From Palsa-147 sp049279675 (GTDB lineage: Bacteria; Acidobacteriota; Terriglobia; Acidiferrales; UBA7541), in assembly GCA_049279675.1 (NCBI GenBank), contig JBAPOP010000076.1, forward strand, positions 59,432 through 123,431: a DNA stretch of 64,000 nucleotides, read 5' to 3'. The position numbers and the translations under genes are program-made. Shown here piece by piece: positions 34,592 through 42,641 of this stretch. Positions within the stretch are counted from its first letter, which is position 1. Each line of letters starts with the position of its first letter. The notes beneath the pieces were generated by a model. It was not told the origin of the DNA and made no database searches. It saw only the letters and a list, made by a program, of their open reading frames with translations.

Positions 34592-36264
34592 GCCGCGCGA
34601 TGCGAAAATTCAGTCCGAGCGAAGAAGTTGACTTCGCCATCATTGGTTCCGGAGCTGCCGGCGGAGTGCTGGCGAAAGAACTCTCCTCCGCAGGCTTCAA
34701 CATCGTCGTCCTTGAGCAGGGGCCGTACCTTCGCGAAGAGGATTTCCAGCACAGCGAGTTGAAAACATTTTTCCAACACGCGATCACAAATAATCCAAAG
34801 CGTCAGCCGATCACGTTCCGCAAAACCGAAAGCGACAAAGCTAAAGTGCAGCCCGCACTTTTGTACGGGCGCGTGGTGGGCGGCAGCAGCGTGCACTTCA
34901 CCGCGAATTATTGGCGCTTTCACGAAATTGATTTCATCGAGCGCAGCAAAAGAGGCGCAGTGGCGGGCGCATCGCTCGCCGACTGGCCGATCACTTACGC
35001 CGACCTCGAGCCTTACTACACAAAAGTCGAGTGGGAAATCGGCGTCTCGGGCGAAGCGGGCGCGAGCCCGTTCGATCCGCCGCGCTCGAAGCCCTACCCG
35101 ATGCCGCCGTTGCCGATCAAATCCACCGGAGCGATATTTGATCGCGCCGCGCGCAAAATGGGCTGGCATCCTTTCGCGGCGCCGATCGCTATTCTTTCGC
35201 AGAATTATCGCGACCGCGCGGGCTGCGTTCACTGCGGCTACTGCGAGGGATACGGGTGCGAGGTAGGCGCCAAATCGAGCTCGCTGGCCACCGTGATCCC
35301 CGAGGCCGAGCTCACCGGCCGCTGCGAAATTCGCCCGGAAAGTTACGTGCACGAAATTCGCACGGATGCGGCCGGACGCGTGACCGGTGTTGCGTACTTC
35401 GACGAGCGCAAGGCTGGAAATTTTCAGAAAGCCAAGGCCGTGATTGTGTGCGCCAACGGCGCGGAGACGCCGCGGCTCCTGCTGATGTCGAAGTCCTCGC
35501 TTTTCCCGCAGGGCCTCGCGAATTCGAGCGGGCTGGTGGGTCGCCACTTGATGTTCAACTCCGGCGCGTTCGCTTACGCGCAGTACGAGCATCCGCTGAA
35601 CGAATTCAAGAGCCAGGTCGTGACGCGCGTCGTCCACGATTTCTACGAACTCGATCCCAATGTTGGTTTTTGCGGCGGCGGCGGAATGGACATGCGCTTC
35701 GACATGCACCCGATTATTTTCGGGCTGGCCGGGCTTCCGCCGGGAACTCCGAGTTGGGGCGCCGGATACAAAGCGGCGCTTCAGCAAAATTTCACCCGCA
35801 CGGCAATGGCGTTCTGCCACGCGACATCGCTGCCTGTCGCGACGAACAGCATCAGCCTGGACCCGGATGTGCTGGATGAGTGGGGGCTACCCGCCATCCG
35901 CGTCACCTACAAGGACCATCCCGACGATCTCAAGACTTGCCAGTATCTGCTCGATCGCGCGATGCAGATGCTGGACGCCACGCCGGCGGTGCGAAAGTGG
36001 AGCATGCCGGTGAGCGAGCAGGAGTTCGGCGTCCACCTGCTGGGCACTTGCCGGATGGGGAACGATCCGAAGACTTCCGTGATCAATTCCGATCATCGCG
36101 CGCATGACGTGCCGAATTTATTTTTGTGCGACGGGAGCAGCCTGGTCACTTCCGGGCGCGGCCAGCCGACCATGACGATTCAGGCGCTCGCGTATCGCGC
36201 CGCCGATCGCATCGTCGCGCTGGCGAAGCGCGGCGAATTGAGTTCGCCGGCGCGCAAGAGCTAA
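34588..36264 (+). CDS. GMC family FAD-dependent oxidoreductase (dehydrogenase large subunit)
   Basis: A 558-residue GMC flavoprotein oxidising a sugar, polyol or alcohol. The dinucleotide motif IIGSGAAGGVLAKELS is at the N-terminus; the C-terminus has HLLGTCRMGNDP and the FAD-closing GRGQPTMTIQALAYRAADRI. A cysteine cluster GCVHCGYCEGYGC (Cys213, 216, 219, 224) lies mid-protein, where related FAD-glucose dehydrogenases hold an iron-sulfur cluster. It has no signal of its own and would be carried through Tat by the subunit-3 partner. The usual third gene, a multihaem cytochrome c, is absent, so its electron acceptor is unknown. Confidence 0.9.
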   Translation: MSRAMRKFSPSEEVDFAIIGSGAAGGVLAKELSSAGFNIVVLEQGPYLREEDFQHSELKTFFQHAITNNPKRQPITFRKTESDKAKVQPALLYGRVVGGSSVHFTANYWRFHEIDFIERSKRGAVAGASLADWPITYADLEPYYTKVEWEIGVSGEAGASPFDPPRSKPYPMPPLPIKSTGAIFDRAARKMGWHPFAAPIAILSQNYRDRAGCVHCGYCEGYGCEVGAKSSSLATVIPEAELTGRCEIRPESYVHEIRTDAAGRVTGVAYFDERKAGNFQKAKAVIVCANGAETPRLLLMSKSSLFPQGLANSSGLVGRHLMFNSGAFAYAQYEHPLNEFKSQVVTRVVHDFYELDPNVGFCGGGGMDMRFDMHPIIFGLAGLPPGTPSWGAGYKAALQQNFTRTAMAFCHATSLPVATNSISLDPDVLDEWGLPAIRVTYKDHPDDLKTCQYLLDRAMQMLDATPAVRKWSMPVSEQEFGVHLLGTCRMGNDPKTSVINSDHRAHDVPNLFLCDGSSLVTSGRGQPTMTIQALAYRAADRIVALAKRGELSSPARKS

Positions 36265-36360
36265 ATTTCGAGCCCGACTGAAATTCTGCTTCCGCGGTTC
36301 ATGCAGTTCCGCAGATGGTCTTGTTTCCATACGAGATAGCATGCGATTCACCTAAGAAAG

Positions 36361-36385
36361 CGGCCGGTCTTCCGACCAGCCCTAC
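36361..36385. repeat. Dispersed hairpin, CCAGCCCTAC family (copy 2)
   Basis: CGGCCGGTCTTCCGACCAGC followed by CCTAC in the 150-base convergent gap between the GMC gene and the DUF2252 gene. Same family as 32071-32094 and 59965-59989. The compensating changes GGTC/GACC versus GGC/GCC keep a stem. Confidence 0.6.
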
Positions 36386-36414
36386 AATTGTCCGGATTGC
36401 GCGGTTGCCTGCGA

Positions 36415-37491
36415 TCATTCGGCGCGCCATTTTTTCCAATCGCGGCGAATGGCTTTCAGCATTCTCTTGCTGGCGCGATGCAGCCAGCGGCGCGGACGAG
36501 TTTTGAGATCGCGGAGGATGGCGGGAATCGCAGCGGGAGTGCCGAGGTGAATGTTGGCGGTCTCGAATCCCATTGCTTGGAGGAGGCGCGCTTCGTCGTG
36601 ATCTTCGGGCAGCGACGCGAGAAGAATTCGAGAGCAATCCGGCGCGAGACGCCGCACGAGGAATGAACCGAAGAGATGCAAGAAAGGATCGGGAACGCGG
36701 ATGGCGCGAGCGAGCATGTCGGGATACAAAATCTTTTCGGATTTCGCGCCGCCCTGCGCCCAGATGCACGCGGAAGGCGTGAGAGCTTTTGCTTCTCGGG
36801 CGACGCAGCCGCCGCGCCATGTCGCGAGCGCGAGGACGCGGAGATGCCCCAGGCTGCCGAGTCCCGCGACGCGGCGCTTTTTTACGTAAGGAAGATCTTT
36901 TTCCGGCAGATCTTCCTCGAGCTTTTCTCGGATGGGACTTGGAATGTTGCCGGGGAAATCTTCCAGAGCGTTGACGCGCTTCCAGAATCGGACGGGATCG
37001 CGCAACTGATTGAGCGCGATCAGGCGCAGCCACTTATTATCTTCCGCGAGGACAAAGGCCTTGCCGCGCGCCGCCAATCCTTCGCGGTAGCCGTCGAGAA
37101 TTGCATCGCAAACATCCTTCACGCTGAGCTGTAAATCTTCCGCCTCCACGGCCAAGTGAGCGCTGACGGCGAGGCGCACGAGATCGTTCGTGTAGGCCAT
37201 CGGATAGACTTCGTCAAAATCATTGACACCCCAGATCAAGCGGCCTTCGAGATCGCGCCACGTGCCGAAATTTTCCACGTGCAGATCGCCGACGGCCAGA
37301 ACGCTCGGAGCCTTGGCGTCGTCGGGACAGATTTCCTCCCAAAGCTGCACCCAGCGATAAAAGGTGGCGCGGAAGAAGGGAAACGCTGCGTCCGCCATTT
37401 GCTCGTGCTTAAATTCGAGGTCCGGCTTGACGATCTGCGTTCGCGCTGCCTTCCACTTGTCGTAGCTTTCGGTGGCCTTGCGAATGTTCAA
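36415..37491 (-). CDS. DUF2252 family protein
   Basis: A 358-residue protein of the DUF2252 family, distantly kinase-like in fold. Diagnostic stretches are SVLAVGDLHVENFGTW and LIWGVNDFDEVYPMAYTNDLVRL, the latter with the conserved Asp pair. No biochemical role is established. Its C-terminus is strongly basic (LKTRPRRWLHRASKRMLKAI). It is monocistronic, with a repeat-filled 0.9 kb region upstream that must contain its promoter. Confidence 0.83.
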   Translation of the reverse strand: MNIRKATESYDKWKAARTQIVKPDLEFKHEQMADAAFPFFRATFYRWVQLWEEICPDDAKAPSVLAVGDLHVENFGTWRDLEGRLIWGVNDFDEVYPMAYTNDLVRLAVSAHLAVEAEDLQLSVKDVCDAILDGYREGLAARGKAFVLAEDNKWLRLIALNQLRDPVRFWKRVNALEDFPGNIPSPIREKLEEDLPEKDLPYVKKRRVAGLGSLGHLRVLALATWRGGCVAREAKALTPSACIWAQGGAKSEKILYPDMLARAIRVPDPFLHLFGSFLVRRLAPDCSRILLASLPEDHDEARLLQAMGFETANIHLGTPAAIPAILRDLKTRPRRWLHRASKRMLKAIRRDWKKWRAE

Positions 37492-37640
37492 GAGAGAGTG
37501 GCTCCTTGTTTTGGTGCGTTTGAATATGGACGAAATTCAAAAGCCTCGGGTCTTACCCTTCTTTCGCCAGGGCAGGAGACCCGAGCTACACGTAAATGCC
37601 CGTGTGAATCGGCGAGTGATTTGCCGTCTAATTGTATCTG

Positions 37641-37741
37641 AGAGACCCCTCTTAAATTGTACCGATTAGAAACGGTCTCGGTTGTTTGTTTTGTTTGAGT
37701 TGCGGCGGTTTTTAATCGTTTTGGTGTACCGATTAGAAAGG
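37641..37741. repeat. Paired-motif element, unit A
   Basis: Layout: AGAGACCCCT, then TGTACCGATTAGAAA (37658-37672), the core TCTCGGTTGTTTGTTTTGT (37676-37694), a ~30-base variable part, and TGTACCGATTAGAAA again (37725-37739). The two outer 15-mers are identical. Unit B has the same layout and core but a different outer 15-mer. Confidence 0.8.
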
Positions 37742-37755
37742 CGGTGTCGGTGGCT

Positions 37756-37819
37756 CGTGGCCAGCGCCCCGTGGTGCGTGAACGGTGACCCGAGGTGCGT
37801 GACCAGTGCCCGCATGGCG
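37756..37819. repeat. 21-base tandem repeat, three copies
   Basis: Three degenerate copies of a 21-22-base unit of the form CGTGrmCrGyGmCCCGwGGTG at 37756, 37777 and 37798. It lies directly after unit A of the paired-motif element. Confidence 0.6.
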
Positions 37820-37838
37820 CGTGGTGTGGAACTCCGCG

Positions 37839-37892
37839 GTGCCGGACGAGGAGCGGCCTGCCTTGAGCGGAGTCGAAGGGTCCGGCGCTACA
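37839..37892. repeat. Dispersed hairpin ending in GCGCTACA (copy 1)
   Basis: TGCCGGAC (37840-37847) pairs with GTCCGGCG (37880-37887) and is followed by CTACA; the loop includes CTTGAGCGGAGTCGAAGGG. Related elements with GTGCCGCAC...GTGCGGC lie at 47484-47513 and 58531-58582. Confidence 0.6.
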
Positions 37893-37948
37893 TGAACTTG
37901 CAGAGTCCGTCGATTTGACGCGGGTGACGGTGAGCCTGATCGCGTTTG

Positions 37949-38046
37949 AGAGATACCCCGTTTTGTATCGAGTAGAAGTGATCTCGGTTGTTTGTTTTGT
38001 GCGAGTTACGCTGGTTTCTAATAATTCGGTGTATCGAGTAGAAATG
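37949..38046. repeat. Paired-motif element, unit B
   Basis: Layout as unit A: GAGAGATACCCC, then TGTATCGAGTAGAAG (37964-37978), the same core TCTCGGTTGTTTGTTTTGT (37982-38000), a variable part, and TGTATCGAGTAGAAA (38030-38044). Spacing of the outer motifs is 66 bases against 67 in unit A. Both outer motifs carry the same two substitutions relative to unit A. Confidence 0.8.
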
Positions 38047-38412
38047 GAGGGACCCGTAGCGCTGGCTGCTTGTGTTACTGCATCGTACATGGTTTTTCCC
38101 GTCATAATTGCGCAACCACGGTAGCAGGTGGTTGGCGAGTCGTCAAACGAGGATGTCGTAAGGATTTGGAGGAGGTACGAAAGAGCGCGTATCGCGAGCG
38201 ACGCCAATGCGATGGTTGCGAAACTCGCCAGAGAAGCCTCGATTTTTGGCCGAATCCGATTCGTTAGATAAGAGTAAATACTCAATTCGTAATTCGTCGT
38301 AGTGGTATGATGCCGGGCTGTCATTGCTCACTGTCGGTTCATAACGCGCTTTAGGTAATCGGCAGAGGGCTCGGGCTGCCGATACACCTGCGCAGCTCGA
38401 TTTGGAGGAATC

Positions 38413-40131
38413 ATGACGGCATCTACGGTGATCATCGCCGCTCAGTTTGCGTTACTTATCGCTATTCTAATCGTTTTGCTTCGGCGCGACCGAGGTGCGT
38501 CGGACGAATTAACCAGACGAATCGCTGAAATTCAAACGTTAACTGCCAGGCTCGAACCGACGCTTCGAGAAGAATTGAAGTCGTCTAGAGTTGAGATGGC
38601 AGATCAAGGACAACAAGCTCGTACGGAAGTTAGTGCCGAGTCCCGATCTCTTCGCGAGGAACTTCTCAGGACCGTGAACATTTTCGGGGAGCGAGTCACG
38701 GGAGCTGTCGCGGACTCGCGGCACGAGCAAGCGGAAGCCGCCAATCATCTGCGCGAGTCGATACACGGAACGCTGGTCGCGCTTGGAGGAGAGCTCCGCG
38801 AGGGAAGCAAACAGCTCAGCCAAAGTGTTCACGAGCGACTTGCCGAAGTAGCCGCCAAGGTTGGGGACCTCACAAATTCAAACGATCAGAAGCTGAACAC
38901 AATTCGAGAACAAGTTGCAGGCCAGCTCGATGACCTCAGAGCTCAACAGGCTAAATCGAGCGAGCAGTTGACCGAATCCGTTCAGGCAAATTTTGCTCGC
39001 CTGGCAGGTGACCTGCGCGACACTCAGAGACTGCTCAATGAGAGTGTGCAGCAGCGTCTTACAGAAATGTCTGGCAAGGTCTCCGAGCTTTCTGGGGCCA
39101 ACGAAAGGAGTCAAGAGGCGTTACGAACGAGCGTTGAGCAGAAGCTCGATAAACTAAACGAAAGCAACTCCCAAAAACTTGAGGAGGTACGGGTTACCGT
39201 TGACGAGAAGCTTCACTCGACTTTGGAGAAGCGGTTGACCGACAGCTTCGGACTGGTTAGCGACCAACTTGGAAATGTACAGCGTGGACTAGGGGAAATG
39301 AAAGACCTTGCGACAGGTGTCGGGGATCTGAAGCGCGTTCTAACAAACATCAAAGCGCGCGGGGGATATGGAGAAGTTCAGCTTGAGATGCTCCTAGATC
39401 AAATGCTCTCTCCGGAACAGTACGTAAAGAATGCCAATGTCCGGGAGGGCACGCTGGGATCCGTGGAGTACGCTATCAAGCTTCCCGGTGCCGGTGCCGG
39501 GGAAACCGTACTGCTTCCGATTGACGCGAAGTTTCCGAAGGAAGCGTGGGAGCGCCTGGAAGATGCCCAGGATCTAGGCAATCCGGAGGCGGTTAAGGAG
39601 GCCGGCGAAAAACTTGAAACGGCGATTCGAATGGCAGCAAAGGACATCAGCACGAAATACATTGAGCCTCCAAACACAACAAACTTCGCGGTTATGTATC
39701 TCCCGACGGAAGGACTTTTCGCGGAGGTCGTTCGTCGAGCCGGGCTTGTGGACGAACTTCAGACCAAATATCGAGTTACGGTAGCAGGACCCACGACGTT
39801 TGCAGCTCTACTGACAAGCTTTCAGATGGGCTTTCGAACACTCGCCATTCAGAAGAAAGGCGGTGAGGTTTGGAAAATTCTCGCCGCGACAAAGTTGGAA
39901 TTTGAGAAGTTTGGTGGACTGATGGATCGTGTCGAGAAGAACATTGGCACCGTCCAAAATACTCTCCGCGATGTCGGCACTAGGACTCGTGTTATCACGC
40001 GGAGATTGAAGGCGGTCGAGACCTCTGGCCTTCAGCCCCCTGACGCCGCGGCAGCCCTCGAGCCGACTGAGGAACTGGAATCTAACGTCGAGCCGGAAAC
40101 AACGGAGACCCCGCCGAACGAGGAGGACTAA
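38413..40131 (+). CDS. rmuC: DNA recombination protein RmuC
   Basis: A 572-residue RmuC protein: one N-terminal transmembrane helix (residues ~5-24), a long coiled coil (~35-290) with internal repeats (SVQxRLxE, KVxxLxxSN), then the conserved nuclease-like core with ARGGYGEVQLEMLLDQML, QYVKNANVREG, LPIDAKFPKEAWERL and FAVMYLPTEGLFAEVVRR. RmuC limits recombination at inverted repeats, a fitting neighbour for a repeat-rich region. A GGAGGA ribosome site precedes the ATG. Codon choice is visibly less GC-biased than in the flanking operons, suggesting a different history. Tail is Glu/Pro-rich. Confidence 0.93.
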   Translation: MTASTVIIAAQFALLIAILIVLLRRDRGASDELTRRIAEIQTLTARLEPTLREELKSSRVEMADQGQQARTEVSAESRSLREELLRTVNIFGERVTGAVADSRHEQAEAANHLRESIHGTLVALGGELREGSKQLSQSVHERLAEVAAKVGDLTNSNDQKLNTIREQVAGQLDDLRAQQAKSSEQLTESVQANFARLAGDLRDTQRLLNESVQQRLTEMSGKVSELSGANERSQEALRTSVEQKLDKLNESNSQKLEEVRVTVDEKLHSTLEKRLTDSFGLVSDQLGNVQRGLGEMKDLATGVGDLKRVLTNIKARGGYGEVQLEMLLDQMLSPEQYVKNANVREGTLGSVEYAIKLPGAGAGETVLLPIDAKFPKEAWERLEDAQDLGNPEAVKEAGEKLETAIRMAAKDISTKYIEPPNTTNFAVMYLPTEGLFAEVVRRAGLVDELQTKYRVTVAGPTTFAALLTSFQMGFRTLAIQKKGGEVWKILAATKLEFEKFGGLMDRVEKNIGTVQNTLRDVGTRTRVITRRLKAVETSGLQPPDAAAALEPTEELESNVEPETTETPPNEED

Positions 40132-40197
40132 CGAGGTTTGTTGGGGGAGGCCGTCGGTAAACCGTCGTTATGGCCGGCGGATGTATCTCCTCCCCCT

Positions 40198-40220
40198 GGC
40201 CGAAGAGGTATACTTCGGCC
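40198..40220. terminator. Hairpin between convergent rmuC and endonuclease-like gene
   Basis: GGCCGAAG (40198-40205) and CTTCGGCC (40213-40220) form a perfect 8-bp stem with a 7-base loop in the 120-base convergent gap. There is no T-tract, so it is a plausible but weak terminator or a stable 3' end. Confidence 0.45.
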
Positions 40221-40251
40221 GCGCCAATGCTGTGCCACACGCATACGAACT

Positions 40252-41163
40252 TCATTTGTTGGCATCGCGTGCGCGGAGATACGGATTCCCGGTCTGCGAT
40301 GCGTGACGGATTTTCTGCTTTAGTAGTTCACGAAAGTCGATCAGCCCCTGCAGGACAAGCGCGAGATCCTCGCCGTCCATAAGTATCGCCGCTGGCCGAC
40401 CTCCGCGGAATGCTGCCAGTCCTTCCTCGGTGAATCCAGGTAGCGAAATAAATAAGCCGAGTGTATTTTCGAGCTTCCTCTCAAGCTTTCTTGTGAAGGA
40501 GTCGAGGGCTTGTGTGCTCTGCGGCCTGTTTTCCCAACGGACCTCCAGGAGAAACTGCGTGCTGTCGAATTCAAATGCTCCGTCGATTTGTTCTCCTGTG
40601 ATTTTGAACGATCCTCGTGGATTCATATCGTATGCAGAGAACATGTCGTGTAGAAAGCGTTCCAACGCAAAGCCCCTCGCTTGGGGGCTCTGCAGCGCGA
40701 CGATTTCTGCAAATCGCGGGCCAAGTTGCGTCAATTCGTCGTTGTGCCGGGTGACGGCATCCATGATTTTATTGCCACTATGGCCGCCCCCAGGTGGACG
40801 CTTGCACAGGGCGTCATCGTGCCGAGCGACAACTGAGCGCAATTGTTCAACGGCCCGTCGAGCGCTTTGGACTTTCGCCGCGCCGTCGTCTAGGTTACGT
40901 AGGTGGTCGAAGTTGGGGATATCAAGCACGGCCTGAATAAGTCGGCGCACAGGGCCGATTCCGCCCTCTCCCATTCCCATCAAGCCATCTAGAATTTTCC
41001 CGATGATTCGGACCTTGTACTCCTGCGGATCATGCCAACCTTGATTGGCCACCATCCCAGGTGGAAGTTCAGCGGCGTTTAAGAACAGGCGAAGATCGTC
41101 CTTATACCAAAAGATGGACTTCAGAGCGTCCTTTAGTGCGCTGATAGCTTCGGGTGGGTACAA
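40252..41163 (-). CDS. Restriction-endonuclease-like (Mrr/PD-(D/E)xK-type) protein
   Basis: A 303-residue protein with two parts. The N-terminal ~90 residues (ALKSIFWYKDDLRLFLNAAEL, then a predicted helical region) resemble a small helical domain found at the N-terminus of prokaryotic conflict-system effectors. Residues ~165-290 look like a restriction-endonuclease fold: RGFALERFLHDMFSAY, then EQIDGAFEFDSTQFLLEVRWE, where Asp and Glu fit the D...ExK pattern but the lysine position is Arg, and LGLFISLPGFTEEGLAAFRGG afterwards. A role in defence or DNA cleavage is inference. It is convergent with rmuC. Confidence 0.7.
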   Translation of the reverse strand: MYPPEAISALKDALKSIFWYKDDLRLFLNAAELPPGMVANQGWHDPQEYKVRIIGKILDGLMGMGEGGIGPVRRLIQAVLDIPNFDHLRNLDDGAAKVQSARRAVEQLRSVVARHDDALCKRPPGGGHSGNKIMDAVTRHNDELTQLGPRFAEIVALQSPQARGFALERFLHDMFSAYDMNPRGSFKITGEQIDGAFEFDSTQFLLEVRWENRPQSTQALDSFTRKLERKLENTLGLFISLPGFTEEGLAAFRGGRPAAILMDGEDLALVLQGLIDFRELLKQKIRHASQTGNPYLRARDANK

Positions 41164-41451
41164 TTTCGCCTCGACCGTTCAACACATTATAGCTGAGAGC
41201 CACTCACCCCAGTTGTTGTTCACTCCGAGACGAGGAAAAGAAGGCTGGGTTTGAGGACACGGCGTGGCTAGGATCGGACGACGAAAGGGAGCGAAGAGGA
41301 GGGCGGAGAAAGACGCGGGCCCTTCGAGGCTTAGGGTCTTCGACGAGATGCCCTTCGAATCGGGAGCGGAAAAGGTGAAGAGGGCGCAGTCCGGTGCGGC
41401 GGAGGCCCCTATGGACCGAAAGGGCGGACGATGGTACAGAGGCAAGACAAA

Positions 41452-41525
41452 GCCCCACCCTTTGCGGCAAAGGATGGGCACCCGACGCGAGGAAAAGGCC
41501 GGGCGGGTCTGAGACCCGCCCCTAC
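41452..41525. repeat. Composite double-hairpin repeat, copy 1
   Basis: First hairpin CCCCACCCTTTGC-GG-type loop-GCAAAGGATGGG, then a spacer and a second, perfect hairpin GGGCGGGTCT-G-AGACCCGCCC followed by CTAC. The same two hairpins in the same order recur at 42642-42725. Confidence 0.75.
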
Positions 41526-41649
41526 GGCAGAACGGTGATCGGAACCAAGAGGGCGCGGTCCGCCACGGCGGACGCCCCTACGGCCGAACGGCAACGGCGA
41601 CGACGGCGAAGTTCGCCGCGGCGGATGGCCCTGCTAAGAAAGTTCAAAT

Positions 41650-41681
41650 GCCCCACCCTTTGCGGCAAAGGATGGGCACCC
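41650..41681. repeat. Composite repeat, partial copy 2 (first hairpin only)
   Basis: GCCCCACCCTTTGCGGCAAA followed by GGATGGGCACCC, preceded by AAGTTCAAA as in copy 3. The second hairpin of the composite is missing here. Confidence 0.7.
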
Positions 41682-41790
41682 GGCACCCGGTAAAGAAAGA
41701 AAAGAATCCGCACGCTTCGCACGGATAGAAGTTCTCGGCAGCACGGGGTTACAATGCGGCGTTGGGAAACCAAGTATGGGAGGCTGACTG

Positions 41791-42183
41791 ATGTTTCCGC
41801 TTGACGAGTTGCATTCACGTCGCAGCCGCAGAGATATTTTGAAATCGAGCGCCGTGGCGCTGCTGCCGCTGGCGATCCCAGCGGCGCATTCTTCCTGGGA
41901 ACCTCAACAGCCGATGACCGCGAATGGCGGCACCGACCCTTCCCCAATTCCGTGGCTGGACAAGAACGGCAGCCACAATCAGCCGGCAGGCCCAAACCTA
42001 GAACCTTCGCATGTCTACCATTTCAAAGGCCGAATCGCACGGTGCAGCACGTTTACAGGCATGGGCACCGACAACCAAGGAAATCGGATCGCGTTCGGAA
42101 GTCCGACAACCGATTACGGTGTAATGCATGGAGAGTATTGGGCGGCGCGAGCGCCGCAGCAAGGTACGTTCACTCACATATGA
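41791..42183 (+). CDS. Tat-exported small protein, unknown function
   Basis: A 130-residue protein with a good twin-arginine signal: SRRDILKSSAVALLPLAIP near residues 13-30. The mature part contains HVYHFKGRIARCSTFTGMGT and FGSPTTDYGVMHGEYWAARA, ending in GTFTHI. I do not recognise a characterised family. A GGGAGG ribosome site lies seven bases before the ATG. The stop overlaps an ATG at 42180, and the next coding block continues in the same frame as this gene after its stop. The gene pair is bracketed by copies of the composite hairpin repeat. Confidence 0.7.
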   Translation: MFPLDELHSRRSRRDILKSSAVALLPLAIPAAHSSWEPQQPMTANGGTDPSPIPWLDKNGSHNQPAGPNLEPSHVYHFKGRIARCSTFTGMGTDNQGNRIAFGSPTTDYGVMHGEYWAARAPQQGTFTHI

Positions 42184-42189
42184 CTCACA

Positions 42190-42621
42190 TTGTTCCGGGG
42201 ACCGGCGGTCCCCGCAAACCAGATCCACGATTTTCACCCTCCGATTGCGCCCTCCGGGCTTTACTGGGTCGTGCCTGTCGCGGGCGATGGCCTGACGATC
42301 AGTCCGGACGGGAGCACCTTCACGCTGGAAATGCAGAACGTCCCGGTGGTCGATCAGCCCCGTTGGCCGGCGCTGGACTCGATAGCCACTCCCGCACGAA
42401 TGACCTTCAAGATGGTGTGGAAATCAACCGGAGAACCTGTGAAGTATGAAGATGCGTCCAAGCACTTTCGATTTGCAGGGACGCGAGCCGAGTGCCAAAT
42501 GGAGGCGCAAGTTGAAGTGCCTTCCATCGGATTTTCGTGGAAGTCGGATCCGATGAGTACGTCGAAGAGCGGGTTCGCGATTATGGGGCAAGAGGTGAAC
42601 GGGCGGTACTACGACGGTTGA
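42190..42621 (+). CDS. Conserved-looking protein with damaged or non-standard start, unknown function
   Basis: A 143-residue block starting with IHDFHPPIAPSGLYWVVPV and continuing through GDGLTISPDGSTFTLEMQNV, DQPRWPALDS and SIGFSWKSDP to a normal stop. It reads like a secreted beta-rich domain; no known family is assigned. In this frame the only start upstream is TTG 42190. The coupled ATG at 42180 (ATGA with the previous stop) is in another frame and would need a +1 shift near 42200-42240 to enter it. Either the gene is frameshifted or it uses TTG. Confidence 0.5.
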   Translation: MFRGPAVPANQIHDFHPPIAPSGLYWVVPVAGDGLTISPDGSTFTLEMQNVPVVDQPRWPALDSIATPARMTFKMVWKSTGEPVKYEDASKHFRFAGTRAECQMEAQVEVPSIGFSWKSDPMSTSKSGFAIMGQEVNGRYYDG

Positions 42622-42641
42622 GGGTCTGGGAAAGTTCAAAA

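Larger units (their letters stand above)
37492..38412. other. 0.9 kb repeat-rich gap, no supportable gene
   Basis: Between the DUF2252 gene (minus) and rmuC (plus). It contains two copies of a paired-motif element (37641-37741 and 37949-38046), a 21-base tandem repeat (37756-37819) and a GTGCCGGAC...GTCCGGCGCTACA hairpin (37839-37892). A minus-strand frame of 278 codons spans nearly all of it, but its translation is only the repeats read through (for example TKQTTE twice), so I do not call it. Base composition is more AT-rich than the flanking genes from about 37920 on. Confidence 0.8.
41164..41790. other. Repeat-filled gap of about 0.6 kb, no gene
   Basis: Contains GC-rich hairpin repeats: two related copies of GGGCGCrGTCCG...GGCGGA.GCCCCTA (41381-41420 and 41551-41590), a composite hairpin pair at 41452-41525 and a partial copy at 41650-41681. 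The several short open frames on both strands are readings through these repeats. The promoter of the gene at 41791 must lie near the end; its ribosome site is GGGAGG. Confidence 0.75.

Noticed and set aside
37658..38044. CRISPR-like direct repeats
   Set aside because: Only two motifs per unit, with a fixed core instead of variable spacers, and motif sequence differs between units; no cas genes.
37488..38324. Minus-strand open frame of 278 codons in the repeat gap
   Set aside because: Its translation is only the local DNA repeats read through (TKQTTE twice, GHRSRTT-type heptads); no signal, domain or ribosome site, and it overlaps the DUF2252 start region.
41264..41693. Short frames on both strands near the composite repeats
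   Set aside because: Repeated peptide TLCGKGWAP/LRQRMGTR arises from the DNA repeat copies, not from a gene family.
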